DNA of 17,775 bases from an uncultured Ruminococcus sp. (GTDB taxonomy: Bacteria; Bacillota; Clostridia; Oscillospirales; Ruminococcaceae): positions 1 through 17,775 of the forward strand of contig CAMAIG010000006.1 in the NCBI GenBank assembly GCA_945835085.1, given 5' to 3'. The position numbers were made by a program, and so were the translations under genes. The notes beneath the pieces were generated by a model that was given only the letters and a program-made list of their open reading frames with translations, ran no database searches and was not told the origin of the DNA. Shown piece by piece: positions 1-7,406 of this stretch (position 1 is the first letter of the stretch; each line of letters opens with the position of its first letter).

Positions 1-870
1 ATCGGGTATCTCAGGGAATTAAAGGATATTATCAAGCCCTGCTGCATAATCACGGACGTGGGAAGCACTAAGACCGAGATACACGAGGAAGTCATCAGGC
101 TCGGTCTGGAGAAAAATTTCATCGGCGGACACCCCATGACGGGTTCTGAGAAAACAGGCATAGAAAATGCCGATGAGCTTCTCCTTGAAAATGCTTATTA
201 CATAATCACTCCCACTGCAAAAAACACCGAGGAGCAGATATCGGAATTTCGTTCAATGGTAAGCTCTCTGGGGTCAATACCTCTGATACTCGACTATAAA
301 AAGCATGACTATGCCACTGCGTCTATCAGCCATCTTCCTCATATGATCTCATATGCCCTTACAAACCTTGTAAGGAACATCGACGATGAGGACGAAACCA
401 TGAAAACCATCGCTGCAGGCGGATTCAGGGATATGACCCGCATTGCAGCCTCCTCTCCCGTTATGTGGCAGAATATTTGTGAGTCCAACAGGGAACAGCT
501 TCTTACACTTATGGACCTTTATATCGGGGAGATAACCCATCTGAGGGAGAGCATTGAGGCTTCGGAGAAGGACAAGCTTCTCGGTTATTTTCAAAGCGCA
601 AAGGATTACAGAGATTCCCTGTTCATTCCCAACAAGCGCTCCCGCACAGTTTGCTATGAAATGTTCGTTGACCTTGTTGATGAAGCGGGGGGAATTGCTA
701 TCATCGCATCTATGCTTGCCTTCAAGGGCATTAACATCAAGAACATCGGCATTATCAATAACCGTGAATTTGAGGAGGGCGTGCTTCGCATAGAATTTTA
801 CAGCCATGAAGCTCTTGACCTTGCCATTGATGTCCTGAAGAACAAGAATTACAAGATCTATTGCAGATAA
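1..870 (+). CDS. tyrA: Prephenate dehydrogenase with C-terminal ACT domain (5' end outside window)
   Basis: Oxidative decarboxylation of prephenate to 4-hydroxyphenylpyruvate in tyrosine synthesis. The frame is open from base 1 (289 visible residues), so the true start and the N-terminal NAD-binding glycine motif lie upstream; the GTG at 58 is the Val of the family motif TDVGSTK (visible residues 18-24), not a start. Further family signatures are GGHPMTGSEKTG (42-53), SHLPH (110-114) and GGFRDMTRIA. An ACT domain starts near residue 217 (EMFVDLVDEAGG) and fills the rest, suggesting feedback control by an amino acid, probably tyrosine. The gene converges on the flagellar operon and ends at a terminator directly after its TAA. 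Family assignment is secure; the allosteric ligand is inferred. Confidence 0.93.
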   Translation: MGYLRELKDIIKPCCIITDVGSTKTEIHEEVIRLGLEKNFIGGHPMTGSEKTGIENADELLLENAYYIITPTAKNTEEQISEFRSMVSSLGSIPLILDYKKHDYATASISHLPHMISYALTNLVRNIDDEDETMKTIAAGGFRDMTRIAASSPVMWQNICESNREQLLTLMDLYIGEITHLRESIEASEKDKLLGYFQSAKDYRDSLFIPNKRSRTVCYEMFVDLVDEAGGIAIIASMLAFKGINIKNIGIINNREFEEGVLRIEFYSHEALDLAIDVLKNKNYKIYCR

Positions 871-876
871 TAAAAG

Positions 877-909
877 GGGCTGATACAGCGAAAGATACTG
901 TATCAGCCC
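877..909. terminator. Two-way intrinsic terminator between tyrA and the flagellar operon
   Basis: A perfect 12-bp stem (GGGCTGATACAG, 877-888, with its complement 898-909) encloses a 9-base loop. It is followed by TTTATTAATTT on the + strand and preceded by a run of A (T on the - strand). It lies between the stop codons of two convergent genes, so it can serve both. Confidence 0.88.
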
Positions 910-913
910 TTTA

Positions 914-1381
914 TTAATTTGTCTGATTGAATTTGCTTCCCTTTGTAACGTCAACGGCGGTTGCACCGAAATAATTGACAAGCTTTTTGCCCTTTGCAGA
1001 CTTCGAAAGCTCGGAATATATCTCGTCCCTTACCTTTGTAAGCTTCTCCTGTGCTGCTCTTTCATTGGCTATGGCTTCGTCGGTGACCTTTCTGAGCTTT
1101 GCGATCTTTTCGGCAAGCTCTGCCATGGCTCCCGTAAGCCCCGATATCTCCTCAAAGCTGAGAAGCGCATTTATCGTGTCCTTGCGCTCTATGGACTGCT
1201 GATTTATCAGCGCTTTCATTTCCATAGATATGCCGTCAACAGCGGTCACTATTTCCTGCCTGCGCTCAATAAGCTCACCTACGCCGTCGATATCCTCATA
1301 TATTATCCGTGATGTTATCTCGTTATAGTGCCTGAGCTGTTCTATTTTGAGGTCTACAAGCTCCGATAATCTTGGATCCAT
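914..1381 (-). CDS. FliT/FlgN-like flagellar export chaperone, last gene of the late flagellar operon
   Basis: A 155-residue, largely helical, charged protein with heptad-like stretches and no signal peptide or membrane segment. It sits directly after fliS, the place of fliT in Bacillus subtilis, and size and helix content fit a FliT-type chaperone that would hold FliD before export. Sequence similarity to named FliT proteins is too weak for me to assert by eye, so the function rests on position and build. It could alternatively be a second FlgN-like chaperone. The start ATG (1381) follows GGAGGG with 8 bases of spacing, 19 bases after the fliS stop. The C-terminal third is Lys-rich and ends near the operon terminator. 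Confidence 0.72.
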   Translation of the reverse strand: MDPRLSELVDLKIEQLRHYNEITSRIIYEDIDGVGELIERRQEIVTAVDGISMEMKALINQQSIERKDTINALLSFEEISGLTGAMAELAEKIAKLRKVTDEAIANERAAQEKLTKVRDEIYSELSKSAKGKKLVNYFGATAVDVTKGSKFNQTN

Positions 1382-1400
1382 AACTGCCGCCCTCCATAGA

Positions 1401-1766
1401 TCATTTTACCGTTTTGCTTACTTCAAAAAAGGCATCTCTTATTTCCTTGAAGAGAGGTATCAGCTCCTTGATGATCTCGGCGTCCTTCTTCATGTTCGCC
1501 TCTACCAGCCTTTCACGGAAATACTGGTAAAGAGCTGCAAGATTGTCGGATATCTCATACTTTACCTTGAGATTTGCGTCAAGGGTATCTACTATCTCAC
1601 TTACCCGTGTTATGGAATTATGCGCTTTGGGGATATCCTTTTCTTCAATGAAAATTATAGCCTTATTAAGCTCGGTAATTGCCTTGTCATAAAGTGCGAT
1701 GAGCAGTTGGGAGGGTGTCATGGTCGTGACCGACTGCTGCATATATTTCTGGTAAGGATTCATCAT
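1401..1766 (-). CDS. fliS: Flagellar export chaperone FliS
   Basis: A 121-residue helical protein of typical FliS length. The N-terminus MMNPYQKYMQQSVTTM followed by TPSQLLIALYDKAI matches the family pattern (NPYxxYxxxxVxTaspxeLixmLYdgai). FliS binds the disordered C-terminus of flagellin in the cytoplasm, prevents premature polymerisation and delivers it to the export gate; in Firmicutes it also takes part in the FliW/CsrA/flagellin circuit. Two consecutive ATG codons (1766, 1763) follow AAAGGAA; the first has the better spacing (8 bases). The gene lies 27 bases downstream of fliD and 19 bases upstream of the FliT-like gene, consistent with cotranscription. Confidence 0.95.
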   Translation of the reverse strand: MMNPYQKYMQQSVTTMTPSQLLIALYDKAITELNKAIIFIEEKDIPKAHNSITRVSEIVDTLDANLKVKYEISDNLAALYQYFRERLVEANMKKDAEIIKELIPLFKEIRDAFFEVSKTVK

Positions 1767-1793
1767 ATCAATTTTCCTTTGTATTTATGGTTA

Positions 1794-4535
1794 TCAGCCT
1801 GTTGTGGTGGTCGTGCCGAAGAGCTGAGATGACTGGGTGTTCATCATGTTGATATAGGATTCCAGCTGTGAATACTGCTTCCAGAGTCTTTCCTGCTGGC
1901 TTTCGTACCTTGTGTTAAGGCTTTCGATAAGCTTCTGGATATCCGACATCTGATTGTAGATAAGGTTGGTTTTTTCGGAGCGTGTGTTTGCAACTCCCGC
2001 AACGCTTGTGAGCAGTCCCTTGGGATAGCCTCTTGATGTGGTGCTTGTATCAACAGCTGCCTTAACTGCATTATTAAGCGCCGCTCCAAGACCGTTCTCG
2101 GTGTCTGTGAAGAACTCTGCTATCTCCTCGCCGTACTGTTCAATTGCGGTATCAAGCTTGCTTTCGCCGTCCTGCATAAACTCCAGCTTGCCATATTCGT
2201 CATAATCGCTGGAGGTGTCTATTCCAAGAGCCTGGATAGTCATGCCGCCTACGGAAGCGTTTATTGCGGAGCGTATCTGAGTGAACACCTTTGAAAGAGT
2301 GGTATCGTGATAAAGCAGACCTGTTTTAGCCTGTTCCTCCCACTTTTCGATCTCCTTCTCGTCCATTTCCTCCTTCTGCTCGTCGGTAAGTGGGTCGAAG
2401 TAATCGCCGTTTGACTTGGGTCGGTTTGTACTCAGCTGCTTGTTTATGGTATCGAGGAGACCGTTATATGCTTCCATGAAGCCTAAAATGGTTTCCTTTA
2501 TTGCGCTTGTGTCCTTTGTAACGTTAACGGTTATCTCTTCGGCATCGCCGTTTGCGATATCCTCCTCGGTGAATTCCTTGACATTTTCTATGCCGAAGGT
2601 GGTGCCGTCGATGGAGAAGGTATTTGACGCACTTTCGAGAGTTATGCCGTTTACGGTTATCTGTCCGTTGGTTCCGTGAATGCTCATGGCGCCTTTTGTT
2701 TCGCTGCCCACGAGAGATACGGTTCCGAATGCGTCATCGAAATCAAATGCGGCGTCGGTTGCTCCTGCATCTATCCTGTGAGTGCCTGTTACGGAGAGGG
2801 TGCCGTCGGCTTCATTGTAGCTGAAAAGTCCCGAATCAACCAGATCCTGAACAGTAACATTTCCGTCGGCATCTCCTGATATCTCCGTCAGGCTGCCGTC
2901 AACTACGAGGCTTATGGGGCCCTTTGTGGAAAATACAGCATCTGCCGAATAGGGAGTTTCGGTATAGTTTGCTATCTCTCCGCTGTCGATGCCGTCGGCG
3001 GTGATATTTCCCGAAACGTTTATCTTTATATCCGTGTCCTCGCCGGGGTCGAAGGTTATCTTCGCACCGTCCTGGGCAACGGTAACCGAGAAGCTGCCCT
3101 TACCCTCGGGGAATGCATTTTTATATGCGTCGTTGAGAGCGTCGGCATATTCGGCTGAGCTTTTGGTCTTATACTGCTTTTCTATGCCCATTGCGGCAAT
3201 AAAATCATTGGCTGAAAGCTCGGTTTCCTGCTCTGTGCCGTCTACTGTTATGGTCTTGCCCTCAACGGTGATATAGTCCTCATAGGCATCGCCGTTTTTC
3301 TTTGCATAATGCTCAATGCCGTCCTGAGTATATTTATAGAGGGTGTTGCCGTCGCTGTCACCGTAGAGAACTGCATTTACCTCGCTGCCGTTAACGGTTA
3401 TCTTTTCGGTGGAAGGTGACTTTGTAAGACCTGTCACACCAAGCTCAACGCCGTTTACGGTTATCTTATCCCCCTCCCCAAAGCCTGCTGCGGAAGCGGT
3501 GAATTTAAATTCGGTGTCGTCATTGCGGGTCTTGTTGAGGAGCTTTGCGGTTGTGGGAGCAATACCTATGGTACTGCCGTCAACATTAAAGAGAGCGTTT
3601 ACAAGATTGCCCTCCTTCTGGGAGATGTTTATCTCGCTTGCTGCACCTGTGGAGGTGGTTTCAAGGGTAAACGCCTGGGAAAGTCCGCTGAAGGACATTT
3701 TTACTCCTGCGTCGGACTTATTGATGGTGTTCATCATTTCCTTTATGGTGGTGTCCTTATCAAATGAGAAGTCCACACCGTTGATGGAGAAGCTGAACTT
3801 ATTGCCCTGAAGGTCGTTTATAAAATCAAGGCTTCCGAGAGCAGCGCTTGATGAAATGGTATTGGAGGCGCTGTTCTCAAGACCTACGGCGTTGCTGTAG
3901 CCTACTGTGAAGATATGGGAAACCTTATCGCCTGCACCGTTATTTATGGTGAGCTTGTTGGAATCTCCCATAAAACCGAAGGTGGTATTTTCGGGAGCAA
4001 TGCCCTTGAAGGTTTCATTAAGGGCACTCAGGAAATTATCCCTGGTTTCACCGTAATCCGCACCGCCGCTAAAAGTAATGTTCTTTGTGGTGCCGTCAAG
4101 GGTAACTGCTACGGTATTTTCTCCGCTTTCAGCCTTGGAAAAGTCAAGAGTTACACTGCCTGCGGACGCTTTTGTTCCGCCGATAGATGCTGCCTTGGCT
4201 GTTTTCACGGAGGTGATATTGTATTTTGTAAGTGTTGCTGAGGAGGAAGCCGCTGTTACAAGGGAGTCGTTTGAAGAAACTGCCTTATTTGACTTCATAA
4301 CAGCATTTGAGCGGATAGAATTCTTTGAAAGGATATCGAGATACTTGCTCTGGAAATTTGAGATAGCAGATATTACTTCTCTGTATGCTTCCTGCTTCCA
4401 CTGCAAGCTCTGGAGCTTCTGCTTTTTGGTATTTATGGAATTTTTTGTGCTTGCGGTAGCAGCCTTTATCAATGATTCCGTATCAAGTCCGGACATAAGT
4501 CCCGCCATTCTTGTAGTTTCTGAAACCGATGACAT
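1794..4535 (-). CDS. fliD: Flagellar filament cap protein FliD (HAP2), enlarged
   Basis: FliD caps the growing filament and helps flagellin subunits fold in place. The N-terminus (MAGLMSGLDTESLIK, residues 10-24, then a helix 30-70) is the FliD_N signature. Residues about 680-755 (SAIKETILGFMEAYN, then DPLTDEQKEEMDEKEIEKWE) are the FliD_C signature. The last 50 residues form the terminal coiled coil. Between them lie extra beta-rich sections with many short G-x-I-T-V-N/D-G strands (about 340-620). At 913 residues it is far longer than B. subtilis FliD (about 498), by expansion of the outward-facing domains. It contains no cysteine, unlike FlgK and FlgL here. The ATG (4535) follows GGAAGGA, 16 bases after csrA, where Bacillus has hag. 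Confidence 0.95.
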   Translation of the reverse strand: MSSVSETTRMAGLMSGLDTESLIKAATASTKNSINTKKQKLQSLQWKQEAYREVISAISNFQSKYLDILSKNSIRSNAVMKSNKAVSSNDSLVTAASSSATLTKYNITSVKTAKAASIGGTKASAGSVTLDFSKAESGENTVAVTLDGTTKNITFSGGADYGETRDNFLSALNETFKGIAPENTTFGFMGDSNKLTINNGAGDKVSHIFTVGYSNAVGLENSASNTISSSAALGSLDFINDLQGNKFSFSINGVDFSFDKDTTIKEMMNTINKSDAGVKMSFSGLSQAFTLETTSTGAASEINISQKEGNLVNALFNVDGSTIGIAPTTAKLLNKTRNDDTEFKFTASAAGFGEGDKITVNGVELGVTGLTKSPSTEKITVNGSEVNAVLYGDSDGNTLYKYTQDGIEHYAKKNGDAYEDYITVEGKTITVDGTEQETELSANDFIAAMGIEKQYKTKSSAEYADALNDAYKNAFPEGKGSFSVTVAQDGAKITFDPGEDTDIKINVSGNITADGIDSGEIANYTETPYSADAVFSTKGPISLVVDGSLTEISGDADGNVTVQDLVDSGLFSYNEADGTLSVTGTHRIDAGATDAAFDFDDAFGTVSLVGSETKGAMSIHGTNGQITVNGITLESASNTFSIDGTTFGIENVKEFTEEDIANGDAEEITVNVTKDTSAIKETILGFMEAYNGLLDTINKQLSTNRPKSNGDYFDPLTDEQKEEMDEKEIEKWEEQAKTGLLYHDTTLSKVFTQIRSAINASVGGMTIQALGIDTSSDYDEYGKLEFMQDGESKLDTAIEQYGEEIAEFFTDTENGLGAALNNAVKAAVDTSTTSRGYPKGLLTSVAGVANTRSEKTNLIYNQMSDIQKLIESLNTRYESQQERLWKQYSQLESYINMMNTQSSQLFGTTTTTG

Positions 4536-4551
4536 ATTATCCTTCCTTTCC

Positions 4552-4809
4552 TTATTCTGTGGGTTCCTTTATCTCATTGAGCTTTCCCGGAGTGCCCAGG
4601 AAGCTGTTCATGAAGTCGATGGAAACCTTGTTTACTGCTGCCTGAACGTTGAACTTTCTTGATTCATACAGCTCGGAACGCATTATAATAACGTCCTTTG
4701 GGGCATCTATGCCGATCTTTACCTTATCCTTGCCCGCTTCAACAACGTTTATCTTAACATTGTCGCCGACATAAAAGCCTTCGCCTGTTTTTCGGGTGAT
4801 TATCAGCAT
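4552..4809 (-). CDS. csrA: Translational regulator CsrA
   Basis: A small RNA-binding homodimer that represses translation, in Firmicutes chiefly of flagellin mRNA, and is antagonised by FliW. The protein begins MLIITRKTGEGFYVGD and contains KVKIGIDAPKDVIIMR, the whole core fold. Arg6 and Arg44 are kept; the residue before Arg44 is Met where many homologues have His. It has 85 residues, with a C-terminal tail beyond the 60-residue core; in B. subtilis a comparable tail contacts FliW. The ATG at 4809 is preferred over an in-frame ATG 21 bases upstream because the protein then starts at the family N-terminus and AAAGGGGGG lies at suitable distance. Only one base separates it from the fliW stop, implying translational coupling. 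Confidence 0.96.
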   Translation of the reverse strand: MLIITRKTGEGFYVGDNVKINVVEAGKDKVKIGIDAPKDVIIMRSELYESRKFNVQAAVNKVSIDFMNSFLGTPGKLNEIKEPTE

Positions 4810-4810
4810 A

Positions 4811-5266
4811 TCAGTTGCCCCCCTTTGCAAAAACGGGGAATTTTATGGGGTAATTATCCGCAGCTATCACCTGAGCTGCCTTGCGGTTTGCGGAATTTAT
4901 TATTATGGGGCTTTTGAGATTTACAGTTGCGTCCATGTGATCTTCCGGGACAACGGCTATTACATAGAAGGAGGCGTCCTCGTCATTTTCTATGTCAAGA
5001 AAATCCACGTCCTCATCGGCAACCGTTACTCGGTAATTCGGACAGAATTCAACGGGATCAAACAGAATAAAGCAGAGATTCTGATTTTCTACGCTCTGGA
5101 GCCATACAGGAAATTTTCCTTCGCCCAGAGGGGTCAGCATAATATACTCTTTGTATTCTTCAAAGGCAAGTATACCCTGAGGAAATGTGATTATATCCTT
5201 TCGGGTAACTTCAATCTCGTCAAAATCTCTTGTTTTTACTGTGATTTTCTCATTGATCTCATTCAT
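4811..5266 (-). CDS. fliW: Flagellar assembly factor FliW
   Basis: FliW binds CsrA and lifts its repression of flagellin translation; when free flagellin is abundant it binds flagellin instead. The 151-residue protein shows the family pattern: TFPQGILAFEEYKEYIML near residues 28-45, the FILFDPVEFCPNY segment, and ATVNLKSPIIINSANRKAAQ near 112-131. It is of usual length. The ATG follows AAGGA, which overlaps the stop codon of the upstream yviE-like gene, and its own stop lies one base before csrA, so yviE-like, fliW and csrA are tightly packed. Confidence 0.96.
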   Translation of the reverse strand: MNEINEKITVKTRDFDEIEVTRKDIITFPQGILAFEEYKEYIMLTPLGEGKFPVWLQSVENQNLCFILFDPVEFCPNYRVTVADEDVDFLDIENDEDASFYVIAVVPEDHMDATVNLKSPIIINSANRKAAQVIAADNYPIKFPVFAKGGN

Positions 5267-5279
5267 GGCAGTTCATTCC

Positions 5280-5870
5280 TTATTCTTTGTAGCCGGGAGC
5301 TGCGCTTGCGGGGAAGTATATAGGCTCGCCGGTATATTCGATCTCTACCTTGGGAAGCTGGTTTACGACAAACTCTATGCTGCCCGGAACAAATTCCATG
5401 GCAGGTCTTGGGCTGACGTCCCAGTCCATATTGAGGGTGTCTGCGGTATAGTTGATGCTCAGTGTGTTTCCTGTCCAGCTGATATCGGGACCCTCCTTGG
5501 GAAGAAAGTCCATAACGGTTTCAAGGGTCTTGCTGGCTTTCTGTGCTGCAAGGGAGGAGGGTGTTGCGGTGCGGTCGGCAAGAGCGTTTCCTTCGTTTAC
5601 AATTGTTGCGGTCGCCTCGTATGCTATCCTCATGCCCTTATCGGCTTCGTCCTTGGCAAAGGTGTCGATATTCTTGTGTCCGTAGCCCAGGCTTTCTCTT
5701 GCTGCGGAATTGTCGATCTGCACCTTTATGGGGTCTGCCTTTATCTGCATTCCGCCGGGATTTTTGCTTATCTGAACTTTGGGAGCGGAGGAGTCCTGCT
5801 TCAGTTCAGCTCTTGTAACATTGACCTCTATATTAATGGGAACGGTTGTAATACTTAACAGCTGATTCAT
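5280..5870 (-). CDS. YviE-like DUF6470 family protein
   Basis: A 196-residue soluble protein without signal peptide or membrane segment. Position between flgL and fliW is that of yviE in B. subtilis, and the build fits: an N-terminal stretch of alternating hydrophobic residues, a mid segment ESLGYGHKNIDTFAKDEADK, and a C-terminal IEFVVNQLPKVEIEYTGEP with YFP near the end. The biochemical role of the family is not established; constant linkage to flgL and fliW suggests a part in late flagellar assembly. The ATG (5870) follows AAGGGGG with 7 bases of spacing. I recognise it by order and general sequence character, not by a catalytic motif. Confidence 0.85.
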   Translation of the reverse strand: MNQLLSITTVPINIEVNVTRAELKQDSSAPKVQISKNPGGMQIKADPIKVQIDNSAARESLGYGHKNIDTFAKDEADKGMRIAYEATATIVNEGNALADRTATPSSLAAQKASKTLETVMDFLPKEGPDISWTGNTLSINYTADTLNMDWDVSPRPAMEFVPGSIEFVVNQLPKVEIEYTGEPIYFPASAAPGYKE

Positions 5871-5892
5871 ATGAATACCCCCTTAAAAATTA

Positions 5893-7389
5893 TTATATAA
5901 AGTCAAACAGGCTCTTTGGAAGGACCTGCGAGCCCATTGACAGGGACGCCTTATAGGCTGCGTCAATGGTTTTCCAGTTGGTGATCTCAGATTCAAGATC
6001 GGTTCCTTCGATCTCGTTCTGCTTATCCTGAAGGCTTATTCTGTAAACAGAATTCTTTTCAATATGGTAATCCATATTGTTCTGCTTGATGCCGAGGTCT
6101 GTTATTGCATTAAGCACCAGGTTGTTTGCGTTATCAAGCTTATCAATGTTCTTGTTAACGGTGGGATAGTCGCCTGCTCTCAGTGCCTTTGCAGTATCGT
6201 AAATAAGCTGGATAAGATTTTTTGCATCTCCGTCCTTGTCGGTCCCGCAGCCTGTTATCTTTGCACCGTTAAGGGAAAGGTCAAGGGCGGTGGCGTCAAG
6301 CTTGGAGTAGTTTATTCCAAGACCTATATCAACATAGATGGGATTGGTTCCGGGGAATGCGTCTGCATTGCCCTCCTGACCCGGCTCAAGAGGAATGTCG
6401 ATGGTCTTTGTTCCTGCCATTTTGCCGTTTTTGTCATAGTAAACTATGGTGCCTCCGCTGACAGCGTCAAGGAGATCCTGACCGTCCAGATTAACGGGAA
6501 CGTCGTTATAGCATACTATTCTGTCGAGAGGAGCGGATTTTCTGTCGTTTTCGCCTACAACGGTAAATTTAACAGCGTTTTTAGTATCGGGGCCGTCGTA
6601 ATAAACATCGCCGTCATATTTATCCATGTCGGTTATCTCATTGCCGTCCTCGTCGTAGAACTTCTGATCGCTCTTATAAACGGTTACGGTGTTGCCGTTA
6701 AGATCCTTTACGCCGCCTGCACCGTCTGCATATGCGGGGTATCTCTGACCGTCCTTGTCATAAAGCACGGTATCTGCCTCTGCTGCGGCAAGGTCGATAA
6801 CATTGCCCTCTTCATCGTAAAAATCCTGATCGTTCATGAAGAGAGTATTTATCTTTGCACCGCCCTGCTCTGCCGTATCGGGGATATTTCCGAAGCCGGG
6901 AGCGTTTATCTCATTGCCGTCCTTGTCAAAGACTCTTACGGAGGAATAAACCATGAAGGGGGTCTTGTCATTGCTTGTGCAGCCGAACATCTGTCTTTCG
7001 GAGAAATCACTGTTCATATCCTGTATCATGTGACCTGCAAGCTCCGAGATCTCCTGAGCTATGATGTCATACTCTGTCTGGCTCATGGTATCCTGAACGG
7101 AATCTACCTTGGTATAAACATTAAGATAGGTCTTGTTTGCGATATCGTAAAGTGCGTCCTCTGCCGCACAGAAAAGGTCCTTTGCGGTCTTGCAGTTTTC
7201 GTCGTAAACATTGAGATTTTCCAGAGATTTTCTTACATGAGCAGCCTTTGCCGCTGAAACGGAATCCTCGGAGGCTCTTGTATATTTCTTCTGGCTCAGG
7301 ATCTTTGTTTCTGATTTAAGGAGATTGCCCAACAGAGAATTGTTATTCTTGAGGTAGTTTGTGGTATATGCTCTTGTAGTAACTCTCAA
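5893..7389 (-). CDS. flgL: Hook-filament junction protein FlgL (HAP3), enlarged, TTG start
   Basis: FlgL joins the FlgK zone to the flagellin filament. The N-terminus MRVTTRAYTTNYLKNNN and the segment KKYTRASEDSVSAAKAAHVR are typical of FlgL and the flagellin D0/D1 helices. The C-terminus (residues 390-498) is again a long helix ending in LPKSLFDFI. Residues about 149-326 are an insert of short beta modules related to those in the neighbouring FlgK. Length is 498 residues against about 298 in B. subtilis. The start codon is TTG, chosen because AAAGGAG lies 9 bases upstream, the N-terminus is then exactly FlgL-like, and the next in-frame Met is at residue 102. The ribosome binding site overlaps the flgK stop. 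Five cysteines are present (66, 74, 137, 293, 381). Confidence 0.94.
   Translation of the reverse strand: MRVTTRAYTTNYLKNNNSLLGNLLKSETKILSQKKYTRASEDSVSAAKAAHVRKSLENLNVYDENCKTAKDLFCAAEDALYDIANKTYLNVYTKVDSVQDTMSQTEYDIIAQEISELAGHMIQDMNSDFSERQMFGCTSNDKTPFMVYSSVRVFDKDGNEINAPGFGNIPDTAEQGGAKINTLFMNDQDFYDEEGNVIDLAAAEADTVLYDKDGQRYPAYADGAGGVKDLNGNTVTVYKSDQKFYDEDGNEITDMDKYDGDVYYDGPDTKNAVKFTVVGENDRKSAPLDRIVCYNDVPVNLDGQDLLDAVSGGTIVYYDKNGKMAGTKTIDIPLEPGQEGNADAFPGTNPIYVDIGLGINYSKLDATALDLSLNGAKITGCGTDKDGDAKNLIQLIYDTAKALRAGDYPTVNKNIDKLDNANNLVLNAITDLGIKQNNMDYHIEKNSVYRISLQDKQNEIEGTDLESEITNWKTIDAAYKASLSMGSQVLPKSLFDFI
6412..6945 (-). repeat. FlgL insert built of Y-D-x-x-G-N modules shared with FlgK
   Basis: FlgL residues 149-326 repeat a pattern of Tyr/Phe-Asp-x-(Asp/Glu)-Gly-Asn followed by Ile/Val (VFDKDGNEI at 153, FYDEEGNVI at 190, FYDEDGNEI at 244, YYDKNGKM at 317). 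Residues 206-255 (DNA 6625-6774) align over about 50 residues with the FlgK repeat unit: an LY-D-G opening, a central ADGxGG, a G-x-x-V-x-VY strand, then the FYDEDGN end. This is direct inspection; no structural prediction was run. Confidence 0.7.
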
Positions 7390-7406
7390 CCTAATTCACT
7401 CCTTTA

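Noticed and set aside
58..60. GTG at 58 as the start of tyrA
   Set aside because: The frame is open to base 1 and this codon is the Val of the conserved TDVGSTK motif, so the gene simply begins outside the window.
6064..7257. A 397-codon open frame on the + strand, antisense to flgL
   Set aside because: It has no ribosome binding site and its product is an unnatural mix rich in Val, Ile, Cys and Gly, as expected from the complement of a strongly biased gene. The flgL reading has full family signatures.
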